NCBI RefSeq assembly: GCF_025024155.1
Contig: NW_026251729.1
Span: 62,001-126,000, forward strand
Origin: Gamsiella multidivaricata
Lineage: Eukaryota; Mortierellomycota; Mortierellomycetes; Mortierellales; Mortierellaceae
DNA length: 64,000 bases
Direction: 5' to 3'
Positions 35,971 through 47,402 of this stretch are shown here, piece by piece. The stretch's first letter is position 1. Each line of letters opens with the position of its first letter. The notes under the pieces are model-generated. The model ran no database searches. It had not been told where the DNA came from and saw only the letters and a program-made list of their open reading frames with translations. A program made the translations under genes and the position numbers.

Positions 35971-38235
35971 TCACTGCAGAACCCTTTCCTCCAAGACCCC
36001 AAACGCTCCAAACAGCCTCACCTTCCGCTCTCTCCAGCAAGGCGGCATCTTCATCATCTTCATCATCCACTCCAGCTTCGTCTGACTATCCATCTCCGAC
36101 ATCACCTCCAAACTCGGCCACCCGCCCTCCCCGTCCTCGTCCTCGTCCTCATCCCGTCCTTGCCTCTCCCGTCTCGCTTCGCCATCCACGGTATCGCCCC
36201 CGTCTTCATCATCTTCACAGTCCTCCTTCTTGGCTCTCAATGCATCCTGACCAACTAAAGTGTTCAAACCGCTATTTCCAGGCCCTAAACTGCTGCCGCT
36301 GAGCACGAGCCCCTTCTTCTGCAGGGTCGAGTGCCACAGCTTCTCCACCATCCTATACGGATGCGACCGACGCTGTCGATGCACCTTCCTACCCGAGCTC
36401 GAGCCTGAACCTGTCACTGCACTTGCCTTCCCAGTAGGCGCCATCACGACCGCATCCCCTACAGTAGAACCAATAGCAGCTGCCATAGCCGTAGTCCTAC
36501 GAGTACTATTACCATCTAGACCCTTCTCATCCCACAATTCCTGCTCCTCTGCCGTCAAAGACGACACAGACGAGGCCCTCAAGGTCGGTAACATCGCGCT
36601 CAAGAGATCCCACTTCCGTTTCTGATTCTTGATATGCAAGATCACCGTGTCCCGTCGTGCAAACGCCTTGTTGCATCCCACACACTCTGGCTTCTTGATA
36701 TCCGGATCCGAACTCGGATTGTATCCCTGGATGGTGTTCAATGTCGCTGTTGTGGAAGCTGACGACGACGATGAAGACGAAGACGAAGACAAAGACGATG
36801 CCGGTGATGAGGAGCTGATCGACAGGGCCGAGAGACCTGAGCAGAGCAGAGGTTTATATGGGTGGCTACCAGTGGTGGACGAAGCCAGAGACGATGAAGA
36901 TAGAGTAGACGAAGGAATTGAGGACGTTGCTCGGAGGCATGCGAGTGCACGGGAGGATGCATTAGCATAGGCGTGGATCTTGAGATGCCGTCGCAGGGTC
37001 GAGTTGTTAGCGTATCGCTTTCGACATACTTGACAGGTCAACGATGACATCGACGACGAAAAAGAAGAAGTAGAAGAGGAAGAAAAAGAAAAAGAAGGAC
37101 TTGATCCGGAGGATTTGATGGACGATTCCGATGATGAGGACCCATTGAACAGCGATAATGAAGACGCCCGATTCTTGATCATCAACCCCGACAGAGAAGA
37201 TGACCTTGGTGACGAAGACGCAGAGTTGAGTGAGATCAAGTCTGAGCCGGCACCCATTGCAGTCAATGTCTGCGACCGCAGACGCATCGGCATCGCCGTC
37301 GTCGCCATTGCTGAAGAATCCACATGCGGCGCAAACGTACTACTTGCACTTCGGTATGATCCGCATCCCAGCTGCGAAGGTGTGCTCACCCGCAAGAATG
37401 GCGAATGTGCTAACGAGTACACAGACGGTACCGGTGACGATGACGAAACCGCTTGGAGCGACGTTGAGAAGAGGCGTGGCGACGAGCCTACAGATGACGG
37501 CGACAGCGTCGTTGGATCGCAGAGCTGTGGCCAGGAGCAGACCATCGCCGAAAACTGATCATTATCACTCGAGAGATTCGATGGGCCCAAGTCGGTTCCG
37601 ATACTTGCAGGGAACGACGTAGGGTAGCAGTATGATGTCGTCAAGGATGGCTGCTGAACAAAGGGCCCACCGCCTAAAGCTTGCTGTATTTCGTGGTTGA
37701 ACATGCTCGAATGTGATTCAATCGCTGCGTAGCTCTCAATGGATGGAGCAGGTTCGGACATATCGGACTCTGGTTCCCAGAATTGAGGCCCTACTACTGA
37801 TGTCAAGGGGAGTTCTAGCAAGGGAGAGTTGGCGATCGGAAGATGGGGCCATAGGTCGGTAGTGATGTACTCATGGTTCTTGACAGGGATTGGTGATAGC
37901 GCCATAATGTCGTTAAATCCGCTGTTACTCACTGACGACGACGCCAGCGTCGCTGCGGCGTAAGGTTTGTTGTTCACATCATTCTGGAGATTCAGAAAGG
38001 GCTGGTAGCGATATTCCCGGAATAACTGGTAGTGGAGCTGGTGAGGATCCTGATACTGCGGCTGCGGCTGCTGCTCCTGTTGCTGCTGTTGTGGTTCCAG
38101 ATGTTGTTGTAATTCCAGTTGTTGCTGAACGGGATGGAGTATAGGTTGTTGATTTGGATCAGGAACAGGAGGAGTCGTGTAGGACGGTTGGTTGAACGTC
38201 GCACACGACTGTATCCACTCCGAGACGATGCTCAT
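35971..38235 (-). CDS. Zinc-finger transcription factor D (C2H2, divergent second finger)
   Basis: A single exon of 754 residues from an ATG (MSIVSEWIQ). It has N-terminal poly-Gln/Pro, then very Ser-rich sequence to about residue 400. Finger 1 reads CQVCRKRYANNSTLRRH with HLKIH (C-x2-C-x12-H-x3-H). After a Ser-rich insertion of about 95 residues, a second finger CVGCNKAFARRDTVILH keeps C-x2-C-x12-H but lacks the final Cys that genes A-C have. A basic RRKVHRQRRSHPYRM-like region and acidic clusters follow. The RRD core of finger 2 links it to gene A. It is probably a diverged paralogue of the block, acting in the nucleus. A TATA-like element lies about 190 bases upstream. Confidence 0.8.
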   Translation of the reverse strand: MSIVSEWIQSCATFNQPSYTTPPVPDPNQQPILHPVQQQLELQQHLEPQQQQQEQQPQPQYQDPHQLHYQLFREYRYQPFLNLQNDVNNKPYAAATLASSSVSNSGFNDIMALSPIPVKNHEYITTDLWPHLPIANSPLLELPLTSVVGPQFWEPESDMSEPAPSIESYAAIESHSSMFNHEIQQALGGGPFVQQPSLTTSYCYPTSFPASIGTDLGPSNLSSDNDQFSAMVCSWPQLCDPTTLSPSSVGSSPRLFSTSLQAVSSSSPVPSVYSLAHSPFLRVSTPSQLGCGSYRSASSTFAPHVDSSAMATTAMPMRLRSQTLTAMGAGSDLISLNSASSSPRSSSLSGLMIKNRASSLSLFNGSSSSESSIKSSGSSPSFSFSSSSTSSFSSSMSSLTCQVCRKRYANNSTLRRHLKIHAYANASSRALACLRATSSIPSSTLSSSSLASSTTGSHPYKPLLCSGLSALSISSSSPASSLSSSSSSSSSSASTTATLNTIQGYNPSSDPDIKKPECVGCNKAFARRDTVILHIKNQKRKWDLLSAMLPTLRASSVSSLTAEEQELWDEKGLDGNSTRRTTAMAAAIGSTVGDAVVMAPTGKASAVTGSGSSSGRKVHRQRRSHPYRMVEKLWHSTLQKKGLVLSGSSLGPGNSGLNTLVGQDALRAKKEDCEDDEDGGDTVDGEARRERQGRDEDEDEDGEGGWPSLEVMSEMDSQTKLEWMMKMMKMPPCWRERKVRLFGAFGVLEERVLQ

Positions 38236-39690
38236 TATTTGCCAGGGAAAATATCTGCTATATCGGTGAATGGGCGGTATTGATGGCTATGAACGACCAA
38301 GGATTTATTGCAAGTTGACACTGTAGAGTAGACGTGGGCATGGATGGGACGATCAAGAGGGATAACGTCGTAGTTGTAGACAGAGGTGCTTGTTTCCGAT
38401 TCCAGGGCCAAGGGTCTATTCTTTTATATAATGAGCATCTCGCTAACCGCAGCTGTTACCATGAGCTGGGGCTGGTGACAATGTGCGATTCATAGAAGAG
38501 GGCCACTGTCTTACCACCAACTCGCTTGTACTTCAGCACAAGTTCAGATCGCATGTTACAAGCGCCTTCCTACAGTGCGCTCGTAGGAAGGGGATGAGGC
38601 GTTTCATCAGCACAGAAACAAAAGCGGCAGCGATGTGCGTCTATTGCGGGTGCGGTGCATCATGCTCTCCGAATGCGTCCTGTCATCCTGGCAACCTTGC
38701 TCTATTTGAGAATACAAGGAAGCTACTTTTGGTCATCCTGCACGTCCCAAGTCACTATACAATTACTTGGAGACTGTGAAGGACATTGCGACCTTGCTGG
38801 GGAGCTTTTTTTTTTTAAAAAAAAAAAAAAAAAGCGTAACTGAAGAATAAAGACCCAAGCGAGCAAACAATCATCGTGTGAAACGAAGAAAGCATCAAAA
38901 GAATGGTCATTTTGTTCGCTTGAATCATTGAATATGACCCTATAAAGGACCGTACCGGAGCACATTTGGAGAGAGTGGCAAAGCAGGCCAGGCTGAGAGC
39001 TGAAAGGATTGCAGACCAAAGGGAATGGATATTTTCTTCTTCATCCTCTCTATGTGTTCCACACATATTTCCCGTCGTTTCAATGCGGTGCAGAGACACT
39101 ACCCGTCATCAGGAAGTCCTGTCAATTCGACTAGTCAAATAAGACGTTGCTTCTTAATCTCCGCATGACCACGCTGTTTTCATTTCTTAAAGTATCCCGA
39201 GGGGATCTTAAAATAAACAGGAATCAGCTCAACGAATTGACAGTACGTCGAGCCTTACGATGTGGTTGTTAGGCATCAAAGAATTACATTTTGCGGTGCA
39301 CACAACGCGACGCGTCAAAGACCTTCCTTATCAGGCAATAAGATCTATTTTTCGATCACTGCTAGTAGCGCACCTTTGTTCGTGTGGGTAATGGGGGCGG
39401 TAGTCGTTAGGATCTTTATTCAGCTTATATCAATGCAATTTTTTTGTTTGTTTGTACAGAATTGAGGGAGGAAGTCGACCTGATAAAGACGGGTAGGGAA
39501 TGGTGCATTGGGCTAAGTAATAAATAGCGCCTGCAGAAAATAGAAACGGTAAGTGATACCGATAGGAATAATGCGAACAAATAAAAGCATAGACTGGGAG
39601 TGGAAAGCAGGTATAGAAAAAAGAATTGGGTGGGTGACAATCTGTGCGGATAACACACAGCAAATATAGATACAGAAAATAGTGGGAATA
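38236..39690. other. Intergenic between zinc-finger gene D and the PHD gene
   Basis: It includes a T10-A16 junction at about 38809-38833 that could fold back, and A/T-rich sequence near the PHD gene's 3' end. No gene is supported. Confidence 0.5.
38421..38430 (-). promoter_or_regulatory. Candidate TATA box of zinc-finger gene D
   Basis: TATATAAAAG on the minus strand, 186-195 bases upstream of the gene D start codon: the best-matching TATA sequence in the block. Confidence 0.48.
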
Positions 39691-42600
39691 TTACAGCGAG
39701 AAAAGAAAAGAAAAAAAAAAGGTAATGAACGCAAGAGCATAGCCACGACCAGCCCGATCCTCATATTGTCTGTCAAGGAGATCAAGAGGCCTGAAAACTG
39801 CACTGGTGTTCAGGGAGCTGTCAAATGGCATCATCATCTGTCGGCGAGAGACACTGCCTCCAGATCGATTAGACCTAGTATAAAAATAAAGTAACGGCGG
39901 GATGAGATTCAAAATCAAAGGCACCACAGATGGGTAATAGCGATGTCAGGTGTCCATAAAGATATACCATACCATGAAGATCAAATTCTTCGTTGGGGGA
40001 GACATTCTGGGAACTAAACAAGTCATCCTCCGTGCCTGTTGCCAACCTGAGGTAGTTGTCCATGTCTGCAGCTTCGAAATTGCCGCCCTTATTTTGTCCA
40101 TTCCCGTCGCTGTTGAGGTCAAATTCATTGAGAGTGTCATCAACAAACCCTTCATGTTCATGCCCAATCCACATGCTGGAATGATCGCTGCCGTCCCGTA
40201 AATCGACAGGAGTGCGCAATCTAAGGAAGAAACAGAAAAGGGAAAGAGAAGAAGACAAATAAGTCGACCTTTCCTTAATGACGGATGAAGCGAATCAAAT
40301 AAGTCCTTACCCTTCAGAATCGATGGTATCTTCGGAAAGCAAAAGGTGGTCTGAACTGTACCCATCAACAGCTCTATACTCTGGTTCAAAGAGAGACCCC
40401 GAGGACGAAAGATAGTCGATGGGCTGCGAATCATGGAAGGTCATGTCAGCCTCGGAACTCAGCTCGATCTCGACAGAGGAGAGACCGACCCCTTCTACAG
40501 TTTGGAAAACGACAACGCTCTCATCCTCATGCCCAAGGCCACTTGAAAGCAAAGGCTCGGTGCCATCTGCCTGTGCTTCCTGGCTGGAGGATCCATCGAG
40601 CATGAGCGCCGGTGCTCGTGATTGCTTGAAGATGGTCGTAATCCCAAAAAGTGATGACAAGTACTCGTTTGCGGGATCCTCCTTCGCTCCCTCCCACTCA
40701 TGGTTCAGAACCACTTGCGGCGAGACCATGCCCTCGCCCGCATGCCCACCATCTTCGTCTGTATCGAGAAAGTCCTCCTCGGCCTCGCTGTCCGTCTCAA
40801 GTCGAAGGTGAATTTTGTACGACATGTTTTGAGCTCGCGCTCTTTGCTCACGGTATAGGATTGCGACATCATTCTCAGAATCACTGGAGGAGTCCCCACT
40901 GCTTGGCTGATGACGAGGACGGCCACGGCGACCCGATCTTTGCTTGGTAGGCTTGGCTGGAATGTGTCTAAAGGATTTTCCTGCGGTACTTGGTATAGGC
41001 ATGCCCAGACACATAGGACAAAAGTACTCGTCCGGAACGTCGTCTTCAGAGAGATCCAGGCACTCCATATGGAGCCAGACTTTGCATTTATCGCACTGCA
41101 CCATGGCCCCCTCGTCCTCCTTTGATCCGCAAACGCACATGATGATCCCTTCCTCATCCTCGTATTCCTCATTGGTGTTCTCATCGCCAGTGTTCTTGCT
41201 GCCGTACATCTCACGCGAAGCTTTAGGGCATCGCGCTTTGCGTTGATCCTCCGTCTCCGAAGCGGTAGACTCTCCATCCACATCGCTAAAAATGGACGTT
41301 TGCTATCATGACATGAAGCAAATCCGTATACTCGTTACTTTCTTCTGATCTCAAGTAATGACTGTACAGAACGGTTCATTTAACGATATAACACTTACCA
41401 AGTGGGCCATCGTGCATCGATCCATGTGCTCGAGAAGGCTATTCATGTTGCTGTGCGTTTTCCGGCAGTAATCACATCCGAGGCGGCGGCTGAGATGATC
41501 CAAAGTGTCGTCCCTCACATCAGACCACCTTTGCGCATCAGCGCCTTCCACAGTCGAACTAGGTCCATTATCCAGCGAAAGCCCCGCAGCAATGATCTTT
41601 GAGGATTTGTCCCAGTTCTCGACGGGTGGAGGGAGATTGAGGGCTTGATAAGCATCTGCGACGATTGTGCGTCGTTCAGTAACCCTGCGCTGTTCGTCCT
41701 GTTTTCGTGTCGACGTCTGAAGCAAACCCTTTCCGTTCCCAATAACAGCACCCCACGCTTGCGCTTGAAGCGATGCTAAGTCAAGTGGGGCATCTTGCAC
41801 TAGGAGCTTAACCTTCTGCTTTGGTTCCTGAATATCGCACATGCCTCGCTGAAGAAAGTGCTTGAGCATCGATGCCATAGCATGCACGTTTGGTCGGGGA
41901 CGCGTCGGATTGGGATGGGTCATGATCTCAAGGCAGGTCTGGAACAGCCTAGGACGAGGGATGCTGCGAATAGTAGGACGAATGTGGCGCTGTTTCAAAA
42001 TGGAGCGTCGTGCAGGGGTCAAAGAGAAAGCGCGCCCTGAATGTTTAATAGGAACGGGTTTGGCTTTAGTGCTGGAACGCGTAGCGTGAGTCGGACGGGA
42101 CAGTGGGACTGCAGGCACGGCAAACACATGATCTGCGGACTTTGTAGAAGACTCTGCTTTTATCAAGGCTAGCTTGCTCATCACAGACTCGACTGCGCGC
42201 TCAATAGAAGTGGCTATGGCGGCGGGGGTGTCGTTTCCGAGAGCAGAATCCGATACAGGGGCAACGATTCGGTCAGGGCTAGCAAGCCTTGAAGACGTAT
42301 CGCTGAGACTCTCGTCATGCGTGCTCGAAAGGGTCTCCTTGCATTTTACCAGCGTCACCACCTCCGTATCATCGGACGAGTCAGATAGATCCGCCTCACT
42401 GTCCTCCAACTGTAATAGTTTTTTGCCATCTATGATGCGAGCCATGAGCGATCCATATGCCTTCGGGGTCGTAAACTCCTTTCCGGCTCTCGGTGATGGT
42501 GGCGGCGATACGATAGATCTACCGTATTTCCCGGGCTGGACTGATAATGGCTGCTCGGGTGGCGGGGTTAATACCGACGCCTCTGCGGTTGAAACCCTGA

Positions 42601-43573
42601 TATCTTCCTGGCTCTTGCGGCGTTTTGAGGACGACGTGTTAGGTGGCAAAGGGTTCTTGCGGGGGCGACCAGGTCCCCTACGTTTCGCAGGGCTGGCGGT
42701 GGGCGTAGGCATGGCCTCGGACGGGTCTTCCTCAGCTGGAGTAGTCAAGGGTGACGCCTCCAATGGCTGCGCGGAGCTCGCATCGTTAGTCTCTTGTTCG
42801 TCTTCAGAGTCCTCCTCGGGACTGGTCAGAGTCGTGTCACTGCCAAAAAGGTCATCCTCGATTGAGGGAGATGATACAGTTTCAGCAGGTGAAGGTTGGG
42901 CCCCAAAGGCAGAGATCAGACCTTGGCGACGATCTGTTGTGGCAAACGCTTGAGATGGTGCCTGAATTTCGACAACAGATCGCACGGTATTTCCGTTGGA
43001 TATCTCGTCCTCGTCATCAGCATCATCACTTTCAGAGCCACTATGCATTGACCGAGGATCCATCCTCCAACTCGCCAAGGTTGACTGTGTCTTGACTGAC
43101 GACTGCTTTAATCCGGCATTGGTCTCAGGGACGGAGCCTTGATTCAGATATGTCGACTTGTCAGAGAGCGTGCGATGGAGAGGAGTGACGTTCAACGCGG
43201 AGGGGACGGTTGCGGGAGCCGTGTAGGTTTGAAGAACCTTGCGTCTTTTGCTTGGTTCCACATCGCTGTTGTACGGGCTGGGTTGGGTCTCAGTCAGCCT
43301 CTTTCGGATCTTTGTGGATTGCTTTTGAACGGGGAGGCTCGTTAGGATCTGAATGGAAGCTGCTGCTGACGGCGCATTCTCGATGTTATCTCTCTGTTGC
43401 CTAGTTTTGCGACCATCAGGCAGCTGGCGCTTTGGTCTCCTGATGTCTGCGCTTGGCGAAAGCTCGCTGGATTTGGTCGGAAGGTTGTGTGCGACATTGA
43501 GGGGCATCGCGGTAGATCGAAGGGGGATACTGGCGTCGCCTTGGCCTTGCGGTGGTGAGTGCTGGCTAGACAT
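39691..43573 (-). CDS. PHD-finger chromatin protein with AT-hook and C2HC finger
   Basis: Exons 43573-41399, 41302-40311, 40220-39968 and, less surely, 39837-39691 give 1188 residues. Without the last splice the third exon reads on to a stop at 39875 (1170 residues). Residues 1-690 are mostly disordered, with an AT-hook (KRRGPGRPRKNP, 297-308). A C2HC finger follows: C700-C703-H716-C720. The first intron (donor GTAAGT, acceptor GATAG, 96 nt) leads into an acidic segment and a complete C4HC3 PHD finger: C781, C783, C795, C798, H803, C806, C820, C823. A second AT-hook-like GRRGRPR comes after it. PHD fingers of this spacing read histone H3 N-termini; the protein is probably part of a histone-modifying complex such as the Rpd3/Set3 type (inference). 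The C-terminal 350 residues are acidic and unassigned. Confidence 0.82.
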
Positions 43574-46500
43574 TACAGCCGAGCGCCGATGATAATGATA
43601 TCATGAAGAGCAGTCAGCGAGCGGTCATTTGGAAACGAATGAGGAAGGTGAAGGGCGGATTCTGACATGATAACCGTGAATGTTTCTATCAACATACCTT
43701 ATAACCTCGTGCGGATAGATATACAATTGACTGATATATATTTACAATGCCTCCTCTTCAAGCAGTTCTTCCGCGGCTTGACAGGCCCTGAAAGTTAAGA
43801 GGGGCAGTGGTCAATTGGCGATAGAGATGTATGGACAGCGTTTGATTGGCGGAGGTATAAATGAGAACGAGGGAAGCTAGGGTGAGAGAAAGTGTCGGGG
43901 GGGAGGGGTGTGGAAGAGGATAGGCGGTTAGGACAAGCAATAGGTCGACTAGGTGGGGGAAAGAATAAAAAAAGGTGCATAAATATGCTCTAGTGATAGT
44001 CTGATTCGGCTGGGTGGAAAGTGAATCGGAAGTGCGCGATGAGAACCTTCTGCAAAGACGACTACAGATGAGTTATATAAGATGGCGGGACGTGGAGCAC
44101 GATTGGTTTGTAGGCTGAGGTAGGGAGAGGGAGGGATGAGGTATATGGGAGATGAGCAAGTGCTAGGCAAGATGGTCCGAGTTTTGAATGAGGGAGAAAT
44201 GAGGAGGCCCTGAGCAGAGGAGGGAGAGTAGGAGGTGAGAGGGAAGAGTCAAGAAGAAAAAAGAAAGAAAGAAAAAAATGGCCCGTAGAATCTGAGGATC
44301 TCCCTAACCGAAAGCAGACTACGGGAGACAATTGTCAGCTCAAACTGTCCTCACAGCAGCAGCAGGAAAGAGGGGAAGGGCATATAGAAACCATCAGAGG
44401 ACAACGTCCATCTCGCGAGTCGCTGTAATTTTTTCCCAAAGCACCACATTGCACAAAGGGCCCTGATTAGAATCTGCTCCTCTGGCCATAACAATGAAGG
44501 GTACCATGATTGATGTCGCTTAAACCCAGTTTCACAGAAACAACTATCGTCGCTTCATAACACGGCGGTACATGGTTCATATCTAGGGCTGCTTCCTGTA
44601 TTATCGACAACATTATACCTCTTTTCAAGCTCCAGATTGAATGGCTGTAGTGCTCAATTAAGCCCGAAAGGAGATATGAACAATGAAGGAATAGGCTAAG
44701 CAAACAAGAGGGAGCAGTGATGTTGGCCGACCGTTGCTGAAGAAAGGCGTGGATGTGTATAGGTGTTTGCAAGTTGGATGGAAGGAGAGAGCAGCAAACA
44801 GAACTAGAAGCAGAGTGAGCGTGTACGGGGTGACAAGAATGAGGCAATGAGGTGAAGTCAGAGTGGTGTTGACAGCTTCTAAGTGGCGGGAAACGAAGCC
44901 AGGCACACGAAGGTTGATGAGCCTCTCTTCGCTAAACAAACAGACCATACTATTTTATATTATTACGATAGAATACATAGTAAAATGACTTCGATCGGGT
45001 CCTTTCTGAATACAACGTTTCATGGACATATGTCTCATTGGCCGCAATAATGTGCAAAAAACGACCGTTTGAAGCAAAGACATACCGATAAACGTGGGGT
45101 GGGGTGATCAAAGCAAGTGTAAGAGCAGAATGGGAAAAGGAAGAGACAAGGATGGGGAGAAAAAATGGTGGCAAAGGGCCTAAAACACATTATCTAATAA
45201 AATGGTGGCGTACTGAAGGAACCACCCTTTTCCCGGACCAAGTGAATGTTATTGGCGTACTCCACGTACCTGCGACCACAGCTAATTGAATAGGCGGATG
45301 TTGGATATACAAATAAAAGGAATAGGAAAAGATGTGGCATGATGGAAAAGGAGTTATGCCATATTCGATACGGAAGACATCTCAGGATGGCACACGATGA
45401 GACAGACGTAGGACTGAGGTCTGTCATATGCAATTCCCAGGGTCAAGAGGTAAAAGTCGGATCTAGATGTTCACATACCCGCTGGTTGTTGGAAAAGGAG
45501 TGGTCTGGTGGCGGCCAAAAAAATAAAAATAAAAAATAAAAAAAGAGACTTGACTTGACTCGACTCGACCTGAGGCAGGGTTATGAATCTCCAGGATGGA
45601 GCTTGGGGGAATGAAGGATGGGTATTGAAGATGGGGTCTGAGCGAAAAGGGGATGGCGATGAGGACGGGGGCTGATTAGCAGAGAGGGGAACAGGGAAGA
45701 CTGGGCTAGGCAGGATACCAAACAGACACTTGGACAACAGAAACAACAAACAAACAAACAAAGATAAAAACAGTTGATCAAGGAAGGAAGCGAGGAGAGG
45801 CAAGTCCGTCGCCAGCATAAAGAATCTTCAAACAAACGTCTCCGTCTGTCGCGGGTCTGTGGGTCACCACCAGGGTGCAGAGCAGGGTGCAGCGCAGGGT
45901 GCAGCTGCTGCAAGATACGGGTCAGATGGACCCCAGCTGTGTATTCATTCCATTTCTTACTGTGCTTTTTCTGCCTCGGAGATGAAAACTACAACATTAA
46001 AGAAACGGACTTTTGGTTCAAGTGCAGCAAACGGCGCCTCAAAGCCTCAAATAGCCTTTCCAGACAGACCTTTCTTTTATTTTCGGATTCCCTTCCTGAG
46101 ACAGTAGCACTTGTGTCCAGCACCTGGTCGTTCAAAGGAGAGCGAGCAGGAGCGGTCGAGTTGTGAATTGCGCGCGATCCTGAGAGAGTTGCATACACTG
46201 CAAAAGATACCCTGAAACAAAGTCGCGAGTTTGTACAAATGAAGTGATACAGCAGCAATGCGGGTCTTTATTTGAGTTGGATCCCTAGGCCACTGGTGTG
46301 TCTTGATCTGTTGAGTCGTCGGTGTAGCCCGTCGTCGGCCTCTTATACAAAGTCCTCTGTTGCAAGTAAAGTATGCTGAAGAAATTAATACCTGCGGGCT
46401 AGAAAATTCCGGCGAATTTTTTTATCTGAGTAATCTCGACTATGGTCGAACTCAGAGACCATACGTCTGATCGTACTGAATATTTGTCGCCCTGAATCCG

Positions 46501-46751
46501 CTCGGGCTAATGGACAGTTGAAGAGAATATCAGACTACTAGAAAGCATGAAAGGTGATGTTGACGACGAGGCACGGCTTGCAGAGTCCTGGCAATGCGGT
46601 ATTGGCCTTACCGCCGTAACTGGCTCCAGCACAGCGTAGTGTTCCCGTCCATAGTGAAGACAATATTCGATGACAATACGTGTTAGACTGAAAAAGTGGA
46701 CGCCGATATCTTTTCATGTCGTAGTCCAGTAAACCACGCGGAACAGTACCT
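43574..46751. other. 3.2-kb intergenic region; no gene recognised
   Basis: Upstream region of the PHD gene and 3' flank of the small gene at 46752-47402. It is strongly purine-rich on the + strand over about 43800-45700 (the C/T-rich strand gives low-complexity Ser/Leu/Pro frames). No frame shows a domain. A short triple repeat of an AGGGTGCAG-like unit occurs near 45875-45905. Confidence 0.5.
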
Positions 46752-47402
46752 TTATGAATAATTGCTGCATCTCATGCAAGTAAAGTTAATAAACGAGCCC
46801 GTTGAGGGCAGCCTCGCTAATTTTTCCCATAAGGCTGATGTTGTTTCAGCAATGCGCTTGTATATGAATTCCATGCTGCCGCCTTCGAGGTACCCCATAC
46901 AGATAGTTAGCTCGTCATCCAGATATACTCCATAAGAACTTACATCCACGGCGAACGACAACGCTCCAATATCCTTACTTCTCGTGCAAACAGTTTCTGA
47001 AAGTCCGGTTGGAGTCACATCGGATGTACAGGACACATAAAGCCGGAGATCATCCAGTCCTGCTGTTGCCGCTACTGTACCAATAAGAATATAGGGGAGG
47101 GGGGGGGAAGATAATAAGGACATGGCTTCTGACAAACACAAGAACCGATACGACATCCATTCCTGCTGTCCTTGTCTGAATCATCATCCACGGTCGGCGA
47201 AAAAAGTACTGGAAGAGGAAAAACGTATAGAAACCTACTTTGTGCCCATAGAAGATCCTGTAGTTATGTGTCTGACTTTGCTGATTATGATGGCTGAACC
47301 CCCGCCCAGTTTTGTGACAACGATCATGTCCTCTGGTTTGAGGGTATAGCCCATCAATGGGTCGGGTCTACGTGTGCCACTAGGGGTCTCTGGTATGCTC
47401 AT
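46752..47402 (-). CDS. Two-exon gene of unknown function
   Basis: Exons 47402-47239 and 47175-46752 give 195 residues. The 63-nt intron has donor GTAGGT and acceptor TTCAG, and phase 2 joins to phase 2. The predicted protein begins MSIPETPSGTRR, then alternates hydrophobic strands (MIVVTKL, SAIIISKV) with polar loops, suggesting a beta-rich fold, and ends with a helical segment (EFIYKRIAETTSALWEKL). There is no signal peptide and no family I recognise. Upstream, the frame remains open without an ATG to about 47490, and a separate 46-codon ATG frame starts at 47590 below a TTATATAC box near 47660; that could be an upstream ORF or an unlinked first exon. Support is the clean splice and long coding second exon, not homology. 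Confidence 0.5.
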
